Assembly: GCA_026418755.1 (NCBI GenBank)
Contig: JAOAAR010000029.1
Location: 1-11,193, forward strand
Length of the DNA stretch: 11,193 nucleotides
Source: Planctomycetota bacterium
GTDB taxonomy: Bacteria; Planctomycetota; SKW154
Direction of reading: 5' to 3'
The position numbers and the translations under genes were made by a program. This document shows positions 1-7,555 of the stretch, piece after piece; the stretch's first letter is position 1; each line of letters opens with the position of its first letter. The notes under the pieces are model-generated. The model was not told the DNA's origin. It did no database searches and worked only from the letters and a program-made list of their open reading frames with translations.

Positions 1-263
1 ACAGGAAGTATATGGGTGATATAACAAGCGATTTGAACGCACGAAGAGCCAGAATCACAGGAATGGATTCAGTAGGGGATTATCAGACCATAAAGGCAAA
101 AGTTCCTCTTGCTGAAGTGGTTACATATTCTACGCAACTCCGTTCTATTACGGGGGGCGAAGGGAGTTATACGATGAGTTTTTCGCACTACGATGTGCTA
201 CCTTCTCACATTGCCCAACAAGTGATTGAGAAAGCAAGAAAAGAGAAATCAGAAGCAAAATAG
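1..263 (+). CDS. fusA: Elongation factor G family protein, C-terminal fragment
   Basis: This is the last 86 residues of an EF-G family translational GTPase, the factor that moves tRNAs and mRNA through the ribosome. The reading frame is open from the left edge (first full codon at base 3), so the gene is cut by the window. The visible part is domain V: it carries the family's MGDI..DLN.RR.RI.GM segment, then the IKAKVPLAE strand, an LRS.TGGEGS loop and the FSHYDVLP motif, followed by a short charged Lys/Glu-rich tail. The GTPase domain is not visible, so canonical FusA cannot be told from a FusA2-like paralogue. The TAG stop is 16 bp before pilT, whose GAGGAG ribosome site (267-272) fills the gap, which suggests co-transcription. 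The family call is secure; the paralogue is not. Confidence 0.93.
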   Translation, partial: RKYMGDITSDLNARRARITGMDSVGDYQTIKAKVPLAEVVTYSTQLRSITGGEGSYTMSFSHYDVLPSHIAQQVIEKARKEKSEAK

Positions 264-279
264 GATGAGGAGATAGTAT

Positions 280-1350
280 ATGGCAGGTGTTACTCTGGAA
301 GAGTTGTTACAGGAGTTGGTGGAGAGGAATGGTTCTGACCTTCATATTCTTGCGGGTTCGCCGCCGAGAATCAGAATAGATGGAAAACTTGTAAATGTAG
401 GAACGGAAGTTCTGGATGGCGAAGAGACCCAAAAATTGGTGTACTCCATCCTGGATAATGAACAGATTGCACGTTTCGAGCGAGACCTTGAGATAGACTT
501 ATCTTTCGGCATATCAGGTCTGGGACGCTTCAGGACGAATGTTTACATGCAAAGAGGAACGGTCGCTGCGGCAATGAGGCTTGTGCCATGGGAAATCTGG
601 AAACTGGAAGACCTCGGACTGCCTGTAAAACTGATAAAGGAGATATGCGATAAGCCGAAAGGATTGGTTCTTGTCACCGGTGCAACGGGCAGTGGAAAAT
701 CTACTACGCTGGCGAGTATGATAGATTACATAAACTCATCCCGTAGTGGACATATAGTCACAATCGAAGACCCTATAGAGTTTGTCCACCGTCACAGAGG
801 CTGCTTGATAACACAGCGCGAGGTTGGCTCTGATACGAGAGGTTTTCATAATGCGCTTCGCTCTGTATTAAGACAAGACCCCGATGTGGTTCTAATAGGA
901 GAAATGCGTGATAAAGAGACTATCGAGACGGCATTGGTTCTTTCTGAAACAGGCCACTTAACCCTTGCAACCCTGCACACATCCGATTCGGTTCAAACCA
1001 TTAACCGTATCGTTGATGTTTTCCCTGCCTACCAGCAACAACAGGTGAGAACGCAGTTGTCGTTCGTCATTCAGGCTATATTGTGCCAGATGCTTCTCCC
1101 TCACGCCTCAGGAAGAGGGAGAGTGCTGGCAGCGGAAGTGATGATAGCAACACCTGCCATCAGAAGCCTCATACGCGATGACAAAGCCCATCAAATATAT
1201 TCTGTCATCCAGACATCCAGCAAATTAGGAATGTGCACCGCTAATCAGTCGCTTGCGGAGTTGGTAAGGGCTCACAAGATTACGAAGGAAGAGGCGCTTG
1301 CACATTCGACTGACCCAGAGGAGTTGAAACGGCTTTTAAACATTGCTTGA
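280..1350 (+). CDS. pilT: Type IV pilus retraction ATPase PilT
   Basis: This is the hexameric cytoplasmic ATPase that depolymerises type IV pili and powers twitching motility. The 356-residue length is typical of PilT. The N-terminal PAS-like domain covers roughly residues 1-105 and the RecA-like core follows. Visible motifs are Walker A GATGSGKST (134-142), the Asp box around TIEDPIEF (161-168), Walker B VVLIGEMRD (203-211, catalytic Glu208) and the His box TGHLTLATLHTSD (224-236). A C-terminal AIRSLIR stretch (293-299) matches the AIRNLIR signature that separates PilT from PilB. The zinc-binding tetracysteine found in PilB is absent, as expected. The ATG is preceded by GAGGAG with 7-nt spacing. 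It lies downstream of an EF-G gene and upstream of pilB, which has its own promoter. A PilU-like paralogue is possible, but pilT is the better name. Confidence 0.96.
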   Translation: MAGVTLEELLQELVERNGSDLHILAGSPPRIRIDGKLVNVGTEVLDGEETQKLVYSILDNEQIARFERDLEIDLSFGISGLGRFRTNVYMQRGTVAAAMRLVPWEIWKLEDLGLPVKLIKEICDKPKGLVLVTGATGSGKSTTLASMIDYINSSRSGHIVTIEDPIEFVHRHRGCLITQREVGSDTRGFHNALRSVLRQDPDVVLIGEMRDKETIETALVLSETGHLTLATLHTSDSVQTINRIVDVFPAYQQQQVRTQLSFVIQAILCQMLLPHASGRGRVLAAEVMIATPAIRSLIRDDKAHQIYSVIQTSSKLGMCTANQSLAELVRAHKITKEEALAHSTDPEELKRLLNIA

Positions 1351-1353
1351 TTC

Positions 1354-1382
1354 TTGACATAAAACGGTTTTTCTTGTATATT
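1354..1382 (+). promoter_or_regulatory. Sigma-70-type promoter for pilB-pilC-pilS-pilR
   Basis: A perfect -35 TTGACA (1354-1359) is followed by a 17-bp spacer and a -10 TATATT (1377-1382), one mismatch from TATAAT. It lies in the 70-bp gap between pilT and pilB. Transcription would start near 1389, giving a leader of about 30 nt that contains the pilB ribosome site AGGAG (1410-1414, 6 nt before the ATG). No terminator is visible between pilT and this promoter, so read-through from pilT may add to expression. It is a sequence match only; function is inferred. Confidence 0.75.
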
Positions 1383-1420
1383 TATCAGGAAAAGCCAATG
1401 TCTGGGGTCAGGAGAGGAAT

Positions 1421-3175
1421 ATGGCATCAAGTTTCGACAAAAAGTTAAAGCAGATAGTACGCAAGTATGGGCTTATGAATGACACTGACCTGGATGCTGC
1501 TGCAGTTGCAGCAGAGGAAGAAGGGAAACCCCTTGAAGAATATCTTCTGACTAACAAATCAGTTGATGAAGCCGCTCTCTTATCTGCCATATCAAGAGAG
1601 ATAAACATACCACCGATTGACTTGTCGAAGGTGACCGTTCCAGACGAGGTGTTAGCGGTTCTGCCTCAAGATTTGGCCACATACTACCAGATTCTTCCCA
1701 TCTCAAAAGTTGACAATATGCTCACTGTGGCTGTCTCCAACCCCTTTGATGTCCTGAAACTGGACGATGTGCGTATTGTGACAGGGCATGAGATAAGACC
1801 TGTGGTGAGTACGCAACATTCCATCCTCGATTCTATAAAGCGGAATTACAACAAAGCCGAGCAAGCAATCGAGTCTCTGGTGGAGAATCTGGAAGCGGCA
1901 AAGAAAGCCAAAGAGGAAGGTGAGGAGTTTGTGATAGAAGATAAGAAGGAGGATGGTTACGAACTGGATGCTTCAACAGATGCTCTTATGGGGAAAGATT
2001 CCCCTGTGGTGAAGTTGGTGAATATGATGATATATCAGGCGGTGAAGAACAGAGCAAGCGATATTCACATCGAGCCGTATGACAAGACATTAAGGGTGCG
2101 CTATCGGATGGATGGAAAATTGAAAGAGATGCTCTCTCCGCCGAAAAGGTTGTTGAACGCTATTACATCGCGTATCAAAATTATGAGCGAGTTGGACATA
2201 GCCGAGAGACGCATCCCACAAGACGGTAAATTTAAACTACTCATAGAGGGACGGCATATTGACTTCCGCGTCTCCATTCTTCCGACGATTCACGGGGAGA
2301 AAACGGTGCTTCGTATCCTCGACACATCTAACCTTTCATATAATCTTGAAGACTTGGGGTTCGAGAAAAAGTGCCTTGAGGATATGCGGACAGCAGCAAA
2401 AGCCCCTTACGGGATGATAATAATCACAGGACCTACGGGCTCAGGTAAATCGACTACCCTTTACTCTATTATACGAGAGATTATGTCTGAAACCACCAAT
2501 ATTGTTACTGTAGAAGACCCCGTCGAATACCAGATGGATGGAGTGAACCAAGTTCAGGTGAATGTGAAACAAGGGCTAACATTTGCAAGTGCGCTCCGTT
2601 CAATTCTTCGTCAAGACCCGAATGTCATACTCGTCGGCGAGATTCGTGATATGGAGACGATGGACATCGCTGTAAAAGCGGCTCTTACAGGCCACCTCGT
2701 CCTGACTACATTGCACACTAACGATTCAACTCAGGCTATTTTGCGTATGGTGGATATGGGCGTTGACCCCTTCATGGTTTCCGCTGCAACGCTTCTCTTC
2801 AGCGCTCAGCGGCTCGCCCGCAAATTATGCCCATATTGCAAACAGAAACTCGAGCCTCTCCCTCCAAAAGAAGAACTCTTGAGAGTGGGGTTCAAAGAGT
2901 CAGAGTTGGAAAATCTGACGATTTACAAGCCTGTAGGGTGCAATAGGTGTGGAGATACGGGCTACAAGGGAAGAATGGCGCTGCTCGAAACACTGGTCGT
3001 GAACGACGAGATTGAGAGAATGATTGTTGATGGTGCTTCTGTGGCAGATATCAAAAGGACAGCGATAGAAAAATACGGAATGATAACAGTCAGAAGAGCA
3101 GGGCTTCTTAAAGTTATGGCAGGCTTGACCTCTCTCGAAGAAGTACTCTCGGTGAGCCTCCCAGACTTTGCATAA
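1421..3175 (+). CDS. pilB: Type IV pilus assembly ATPase PilB (GspE/PilB family)
   Basis: This is the cytoplasmic hexameric ATPase that powers pilus polymerisation by turning the PilC platform. At 584 residues it has the usual PilB length. Residues about 1-145 form the N-terminal region with an MshEN-type (GSPII_E N-terminal) domain, a class that in some homologues binds cyclic di-GMP. A charged Lys/Glu-rich linker (about 155-180) leads to the N2 domain and the RecA core. The core shows Walker A GPTGSGKST (337-345), the Asp box TVEDPVEY (363-370), Walker B VILVGEIRD (402-410, Glu407) and the His box TGHLVLTTLHTND (423-435). The zinc-binding tetracysteine Cys470, Cys473, Cys507, Cys510 is complete, which sets it apart from PilT. 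The ATG has AGGAG 6 nt upstream. The T2SS homologue GspE is the alternative, but the pilT, pilC and pilSR neighbours favour a pilus role. Confidence 0.95.
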   Translation: MASSFDKKLKQIVRKYGLMNDTDLDAAAVAAEEEGKPLEEYLLTNKSVDEAALLSAISREINIPPIDLSKVTVPDEVLAVLPQDLATYYQILPISKVDNMLTVAVSNPFDVLKLDDVRIVTGHEIRPVVSTQHSILDSIKRNYNKAEQAIESLVENLEAAKKAKEEGEEFVIEDKKEDGYELDASTDALMGKDSPVVKLVNMMIYQAVKNRASDIHIEPYDKTLRVRYRMDGKLKEMLSPPKRLLNAITSRIKIMSELDIAERRIPQDGKFKLLIEGRHIDFRVSILPTIHGEKTVLRILDTSNLSYNLEDLGFEKKCLEDMRTAAKAPYGMIIITGPTGSGKSTTLYSIIREIMSETTNIVTVEDPVEYQMDGVNQVQVNVKQGLTFASALRSILRQDPNVILVGEIRDMETMDIAVKAALTGHLVLTTLHTNDSTQAILRMVDMGVDPFMVSAATLLFSAQRLARKLCPYCKQKLEPLPPKEELLRVGFKESELENLTIYKPVGCNRCGDTGYKGRMALLETLVVNDEIERMIVDGASVADIKRTAIEKYGMITVRRAGLLKVMAGLTSLEEVLSVSLPDFA

Positions 3176-3183
3176 TTGCATAA
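3168..3183 (+). repeat. Tandem 8-bp repeat across the pilB stop codon
   Basis: TTGCATAA occurs twice back to back (3168-3175 and 3176-3183) and is followed by TTATAA. The first copy holds the pilB stop TAA (3173-3175). The rest of the AT-rich block lies in the 33-bp gap before pilC. The two CATAAT hexamers resemble -10 elements, but no matching -35 is seen at a proper distance. Confidence 0.6.
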
Positions 3184-3193
3184 TTATAACAGT

Positions 3194-3201
3194 GAGGAGG
3201 G
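3194..3201 (+). promoter_or_regulatory. Ribosome binding site that sets the pilC start
   Basis: GAGGAGGG lies 7 nt upstream of the ATG at 3209. This strong match fixes the pilC start there. An in-frame TTG at 3176 would add 11 residues, but it has no ribosome site and would put this motif inside the gene. Confidence 0.85.
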
Positions 3202-3208
3202 ACGCCGT

Positions 3209-4432
3209 ATGGCAGATTTCAAGTATGTGGGACGAGACAAAAACGGTAAAACGGTAAGCGGGACTCTTACTGCGGAGACTGAAGCAGACGCCAAAGAAGA
3301 GTTACGGAAGCGAGAGTATGTGATTCTCTCCATATCTGAAAAAACGAAGAGAGAGCCTATTCTGAAACTCAAGGGCGCTCCAAAGGCACGAGTGAAAGCC
3401 AAGGAATTGGCGGTCTTCACCCGTCAACTTGCTACTATGATTTCCGCAGGAATCCCGATGCTGGAATCAGTGGAAGTGCTGGCAGACCAGACGGACGACC
3501 CAGGTTTCAAGAGTGTCCTCAATTCTGTCTCCGAAGATGTCCGTGCAGGAACGGACTTCTCTGAGTTTCTCTTCCGCCACCCTGCTGTCTTCAAAGACCT
3601 TTACATAAATATGGTCCGCGCAGGCGAAATGAGCGGTAAACTGGACGAGATTCTCAACCGATTGGCAGAGTATCTGGAAGCAACAGAAGCGCTGCGACAG
3701 GAGATTAAATCTGCTATGACCTACCCCGTAGTTTCTCTGACGATGATTGTCGGCATAGCAGGCTTCCTTATGCTATTCATCGTGCCGAAGTTCAAAGATA
3801 TGTTCAAACAGTTGAGAATGACAGACCTGCCCCTCCCCACAAAAGTAATGTTCGGACTGAGCGATTTCCTTCGCACCGAGGTAAAAATTTGGGTGCCTGC
3901 TCTCTTCGGTATCATCATACTCCTCTTCGCTACGACACGAGGCAGTAAGGGCTCATATTTCAAAGATTTGCTACTCCTCAAACTTCCGATTTTAGGGGTG
4001 CTTTTTCACAAAGTTGCTTTGAGCCGTTTCGCTCGTACATTCGCCACACTGCTCCAGTCGGGTGTGCCTATCTTAGCCACCCTCGACATAGTCGCATCCA
4101 CCACAGGCAATAAAGTTCTCGAAGAAGCCATCTCAAATGCGAATAAAAACATTCAAGAAGGAGACCCGTTAGCCGTTCCTCTGGCAAAAAGCGGGGTTTT
4201 CCCCAAAATGGTTACCAGAATGATATCCATCGGCGAACGCTCGGGCGCCCTTGAGACTCTTCTCGAAAAAATCTCAGACTTCTACGACCTCGAAGTGCGG
4301 ACAACCGTCAAGCAACTCACCTCACTCATCGAACCTTTAATGATAGGGCTTATGGGCATTTTTGTCGGTGGAATCGTTATGGCTGTCTTCCTGCCTATAT
4401 TCGCTATGGCAGGAGCGGTTGGAAAAAGATGA
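3209..4432 (+). CDS. pilC: Type IV pilus inner-membrane platform protein PilC (GspF family)
   Basis: PilC is the polytopic inner-membrane protein on which the PilB and PilT motors act to insert or extract pilins. The 407-residue product starts MADFKYVGRD.NGK, a typical PilC/GspF N-terminus. It has two T2SSF repeats, about residues 68-191 and 271-392. Each opens with the family's cytoplasmic helical pattern: FTRQLATMISAGIPMLE in the first and FARTFATLLQSGVPILATL in the second. Membrane segments are visible at about 173-195, 226-243 and 374-398. The second repeat has the ISIGERSGALE motif matching VRAGEMSGKLDE in the first, and the C-terminus contains IEPLMIGLMGIFVGGIVMAVFLPIF. The start follows from the strong ribosome site at 3194-3201. 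The gap to pilB is 33 bp and the genes are probably co-transcribed. GspF of a T2SS is less likely given the neighbours. Confidence 0.95.
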   Translation: MADFKYVGRDKNGKTVSGTLTAETEADAKEELRKREYVILSISEKTKREPILKLKGAPKARVKAKELAVFTRQLATMISAGIPMLESVEVLADQTDDPGFKSVLNSVSEDVRAGTDFSEFLFRHPAVFKDLYINMVRAGEMSGKLDEILNRLAEYLEATEALRQEIKSAMTYPVVSLTMIVGIAGFLMLFIVPKFKDMFKQLRMTDLPLPTKVMFGLSDFLRTEVKIWVPALFGIIILLFATTRGSKGSYFKDLLLLKLPILGVLFHKVALSRFARTFATLLQSGVPILATLDIVASTTGNKVLEEAISNANKNIQEGDPLAVPLAKSGVFPKMVTRMISIGERSGALETLLEKISDFYDLEVRTTVKQLTSLIEPLMIGLMGIFVGGIVMAVFLPIFAMAGAVGKR

Positions 4433-4443
4433 GAGCAAGAAAA

Positions 4444-4476
4444 ACCTTGCCAAGCGGGAGTTTTACGAGACAAGGT
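4444..4476 (+). promoter_or_regulatory. Possible hairpin just upstream of the pilS start
   Basis: ACCTTG (4444-4449) can pair perfectly with CAAGGT (4471-4476) across a 21-nt loop, ending one base before the pilS GTG at 4478. The only ribosome-site-like AAGG near the start (4472-4475) is inside the stem, and a GGGAG (4456-4460) sits in the loop, too far away for normal use. A smaller CTTG-C-CAAG hairpin (4446-4454) competes. This may lower or couple pilS translation; it is inferred from sequence only. Confidence 0.35.
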
Positions 4477-4477
4477 C

Positions 4478-6160
4478 GTGCGTGATGAAACCTTTATACG
4501 CCCTGTTGTTATACTATCGCTGGCAAGACTAATAGTTTGTGCGGCTGCATTTACTGTTATCAGCGTGAAGGAACCTGTCTCTCCCCAGTATTTCATACCT
4601 ATGTTTAAGATTCTTCTGTTTACCGGCGCCGTCGCATCAGTCCTGTTTTTGTTCTCTCTCCTTGTGCTCAAAAGGTTACGCGTCGTTCTCATTATCCAAC
4701 TCGCATTCGACCTCCTTCTTACCACTTTCACAGTCTACTTCACTGGCGGTCTTGCCTCACCCTTTATCTTCCTCTATTCAGTCTCTACGGTTCTGGCTTC
4801 AGTGTGGCTTTCGCCCACAGGGGGCATCACTTACGCATCCACCTCTACTGTCACAATGGCGTCTATCTTTGTCCTTTACAGTCAAGCACTCAACAAAAAA
4901 TTCTCTCTCCCTTTCGTCCCACAGGAGGTGCTTTCTCTGTCTACTACGGATTGGCTCCCCCGCCTAGTCCTTAATAGCGGCGTCCTCTTTGTCATCGCCA
5001 TCTTGAGTGGCCAGTTGACACGCACAAGCAGACATCTTTCTCTGTTCTATGCTCCCATACTCGAAAACATCGGAGAAGGTGTCCTGGCTCTTGACCATAA
5101 TAATAGACTGGTCTTCGTGAACGGCGAGTTTATCAATCTCCTCGACATAAAAGGAGAACCTCATTCGTTCGTCGGCGAATCAATAGATAAACTCCTAGAA
5201 AGAGCCGAACATCTGCCGCTGAAGAACCTTCTGAAAAAAAATGTTTCTGAGACAACAGAGATAGAGATACTACGAGAGGGGAAACGGAAAAGCATCGAAG
5301 TTCGCATCTCATTCCTTCCAAGTAAACAGAAGCGGTTTCGAGGCAAAGTCGTCCTTCTTATAGATACAACGGCTCGGAAGGAGGTAGAAGAGGCAAAACG
5401 GAGGGCGCAACAATTATCAGAACTGGAAGAGGTCTCCATAGGACTTGCTCACGAACTTCGCAATCCCTTAGCCTCCATCCGCGGCTCCGCCCAGCAACTG
5501 GAGCGCGTAGAGCCTTCTCATCCCCAATATAAAGGTTTAATGCGCATCATCCAGCGAGAATCTGACCGCCTGGACAACATAGTTGACAAGTTTATGCATC
5601 TTGCTCGCCCTCAACCAATCAGTCCGAGCCGCGTAGACATTAAAACCCTCCTCGAAGAGACTGCAGGACTGCTGCGAGCAAGACCAGAAGCCGCAGGCGT
5701 GGAGATTGATTTGAAAGCCCCTCGAATAATCTGCCACTGCGACTATGAGAAAATAAAACAAGTCTTCTTAAACATCGGAATCAATGCCTTGGAGGCGCTA
5801 TCCGGAAAAGGAAAACTCTCCATAGAGGCAAAAGAAATCCAGAACTTGGAAGAAGAAAAGCAGTCCGAGCCGCTTAAAGATGGAGTTGTTGTAGTCTTCA
5901 GTGATACCGGCAGCGGCATCCGCGCAAAAGACCTCCCAAGAATCTTTACGCCTTTCTTCACAACAAAACCCAATGGAATCGGCATAGGACTTGCCATCGC
6001 GAACAAAATTGTGGCAGAACACGGCGGAGTCATAACGGTCGACTCCTCCTTCGGCAAGGGAAGCGTTTTTAAAGTCTACCTTCCTCGCGTTGCGAGGGTA
6101 AACTTTCTTGAAGGAGCGAGAGAATATGGCTGGCGACAGACCGAAGGTTTTGGTCGTTGA
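4478..6160 (+). CDS. pilS: Membrane sensor histidine kinase PilS-like
   Basis: This is a membrane-bound two-component sensor kinase, the likely partner of PilR just downstream. The 560-residue protein begins with about six transmembrane segments (near 9-29, 43-65, 69-88, 93-112, 115-135 and 163-180), as in PilS. A PAS domain (about 190-300) starts at APILENIGEGVLALD. The HisKA domain has the H-box LAHELRNPLASIRGS with phospho-acceptor His325. The ATPase domain has the N-box NIGINALEAL (Asn436), G1 SDTGSGI (475-481), F-box FFTTKPNG and G2 GIGLA. The usual end (FKVYLPR) is followed by about 23 extra residues, and the last part overlaps pilR by 35 nt. I chose the GTG at 4478; it lacks a well-spaced ribosome site, but the frame opens only at 4433 and no better start is seen. 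It lies 45 bp after pilC, so translation may be coupled. NtrB/AtoS-like kinases share the catalytic core. Confidence 0.88.
   Translation: MRDETFIRPVVILSLARLIVCAAAFTVISVKEPVSPQYFIPMFKILLFTGAVASVLFLFSLLVLKRLRVVLIIQLAFDLLLTTFTVYFTGGLASPFIFLYSVSTVLASVWLSPTGGITYASTSTVTMASIFVLYSQALNKKFSLPFVPQEVLSLSTTDWLPRLVLNSGVLFVIAILSGQLTRTSRHLSLFYAPILENIGEGVLALDHNNRLVFVNGEFINLLDIKGEPHSFVGESIDKLLERAEHLPLKNLLKKNVSETTEIEILREGKRKSIEVRISFLPSKQKRFRGKVVLLIDTTARKEVEEAKRRAQQLSELEEVSIGLAHELRNPLASIRGSAQQLERVEPSHPQYKGLMRIIQRESDRLDNIVDKFMHLARPQPISPSRVDIKTLLEETAGLLRARPEAAGVEIDLKAPRIICHCDYEKIKQVFLNIGINALEALSGKGKLSIEAKEIQNLEEEKQSEPLKDGVVVVFSDTGSGIRAKDLPRIFTPFFTTKPNGIGIGLAIANKIVAEHGGVITVDSSFGKGSVFKVYLPRVARVNFLEGAREYGWRQTEGFGR
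6111..6116 (+). promoter_or_regulatory. Ribosome binding site that sets the pilR start
   Basis: AAGGAG lies 9 nt upstream of the ATG at 6126, inside the 3' end of pilS. It favours this ATG over an in-frame TTG at 6108 that would place the motif within the gene. The resulting protein starts close to the receiver domain's first strand, as in other PilR proteins. Confidence 0.8.
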
Positions 6161-7478
6161 TGATGAGCGCAGTCTTCTCGAAATGTTGGAGATTATGCTC
6201 TCTTCTCACGGTTTTGATGTTCTGACCGCTCAAGACGCGGCAAACGCACTTCACATTCTCAATGCAGAGAAACCAGGCGTAGTGGTGGAAGATATCAGAA
6301 TGCCAGGTATGGATGGCCTTATGCTTCTTAAACATATAAAAGAGAAAAACCCTTTTCTGCCTGTCATTATCATAACAGCGTATTACACTGACCAGAACAC
6401 AATAGAGGCTATGCGCCTTGGCGCATTTGACTATATAAAAAAGCCGTTTGACATAGACCATCTGCGGATAACTGTCGAACGAGCGCTCCGTTACAGTGAG
6501 ATTCTCTCCCATAGGGGGGAAGCGTACGATATCCCCCAATTAGTGGGAGTGTCGGAGCATATGCAAGAAGTCTTACGCTTCGTCCGCCGTATTGCGGTGA
6601 CCGACTCGACGGTTCTCATCACCGGCGAGAGCGGCACAGGTAAGGAACTTGTCGCTCGGAGAATTCACCTCGACTCACCAAGATTCAATCAGCCTTTTAT
6701 TACGCTTAATTGCGCGGCTTTCCCCGAAACTCTTCTTGAAAGCGAACTGTTCGGATACAAAAAAGGTGCTTTCACCGGTGCCATCGCAGACAAAAAAGGG
6801 CTTTTCGAAGTCGCAGACCAGGGAACCCTCTTCCTCGACGAGATATCGGAGATTCCTCTCACTACCCAGGCAAAACTACTTCGTGCTATTGAAGAACGAG
6901 AATTCATTCCCCTGGGGGATACAGCACCAAAGCGTGTAAATGTGAGAATCATCACGGCTACAAACAAGCATCTCGAAAAAGAGGTTGAACATGGACGCTT
7001 CAGAAAAGACTTATTTTATAGACTCAATGTCATACCCGTCGAGATTCTACCTTTAAGGCAACGGCTTGACGACATCCCCGCTCTGGTAGGCCATTTCTTG
7101 AAAAAGTATAATGCACGCTTCGGAAAGTCGGTGGAGAAAATCGAAGATACCGCCTTAAAAAGGCTTCAATCCTATTCCTGGCCCGGCAATGTGCGCGAAC
7201 TGGAGAATGTTATCCAGCGCGCTATGGCACTCTGCGAGGGCAACACCCTCAAAAGCGAAAACATAGTACTCCATTCACCGCCTCAAAAAGAAGAATATGT
7301 GATTCCTGCTTCTTTCAACTTGGATTCTTATCAGGAGGAGACAGAACGAGGCTACATAAGAGAGGCTCTTCGTAGGACAGAAGGGAATATCCAAGAAGCG
7401 GCTGCCCTTCTCGGTATTTCTGTCCGTTCTCTCCGTTACAAAATCTCAAAGTACCGTATCGCCGACTATAAGTCGTAA
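6126..7478 (+). CDS. pilR: Sigma-54-dependent response regulator PilR (NtrC family)
   Basis: PilR is a cytoplasmic response regulator that, when phosphorylated by PilS, remodels RNA polymerase-sigma-54. In known systems it activates the major pilin gene and flagellar or social-motility genes. The 450-residue protein has all three NtrC modules. The receiver (about 6-122) has acidic pocket Asp12-Asp13, phospho-acceptor Asp56 in EDIRMPGMDG, Thr84 and Lys106. The AAA+ domain (about 140-370) has Walker A GESGTGKE (167-174), the sigma-54 contact loop GAFTGA (214-219), Walker B TLFLDE (234-239), RLNVIPVEILPLRQR, and SWPGNVRELENV. The C-terminal Fis-type helix-turn-helix is at about 410-442. Glu55 before the phospho-acceptor is uncommon, since this position is usually hydrophobic or Thr. 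The start overlaps pilS by 35 nt, which suggests translational coupling. The gene is complete and should be active. Confidence 0.92.
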   Translation: MAGDRPKVLVVDDERSLLEMLEIMLSSHGFDVLTAQDAANALHILNAEKPGVVVEDIRMPGMDGLMLLKHIKEKNPFLPVIIITAYYTDQNTIEAMRLGAFDYIKKPFDIDHLRITVERALRYSEILSHRGEAYDIPQLVGVSEHMQEVLRFVRRIAVTDSTVLITGESGTGKELVARRIHLDSPRFNQPFITLNCAAFPETLLESELFGYKKGAFTGAIADKKGLFEVADQGTLFLDEISEIPLTTQAKLLRAIEEREFIPLGDTAPKRVNVRIITATNKHLEKEVEHGRFRKDLFYRLNVIPVEILPLRQRLDDIPALVGHFLKKYNARFGKSVEKIEDTALKRLQSYSWPGNVRELENVIQRAMALCEGNTLKSENIVLHSPPQKEEYVIPASFNLDSYQEETERGYIREALRRTEGNIQEAAALLGISVRSLRYKISKYRIADYKS

Positions 7479-7486
7479 TGCTTTGT

Positions 7487-7510
7487 GGAAGCCTTTCTTC
7501 CTCTCTATTT
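7487..7510 (+). terminator. Weak candidate terminator after pilR
   Basis: GGAAG (7487-7491) and CTTCC (7497-7501) form a 5-bp stem with loop CCTTT, starting 9 nt after the pilR stop and followed by the pyrimidine-rich TCTCTATTT. The stem is short and the T-tract is interrupted, so this is at best a weak intrinsic terminator. The rest of the 77-bp convergent gap to nrnA shows no better candidate. Confidence 0.3.
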
Positions 7511-7555
7511 GACGAGGCACTACCCTTCACAGAGGCGATTGTTTTAAGGATTGGC

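Noticed and set aside
3176..3208. TTG start giving pilC 11 extra N-terminal residues
   Set aside because: It has no ribosome site, while the ATG at 3209 has GAGGAGGG at 7-nt spacing and gives the usual PilC N-terminus.
4282..4731. Antisense open frame of 149 codons opposite pilC and pilS
   Set aside because: Ser/Thr/Arg-rich shadow of coding sequence with no family resemblance.
6108..6125. TTG start for pilR
   Set aside because: It would put the AAGGAG ribosome site inside the gene and add residues ahead of the receiver that the family lacks.
6069..6539. Antisense open frame of 156 codons opposite pilS and pilR
   Set aside because: It lies wholly within two well-supported genes and shows no recognisable domain.
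7225..7240. TGGCAC resembling a sigma-54 -24 element
   Set aside because: The -12 TTGC element is missing at the required spacing, and the site is inside pilR.
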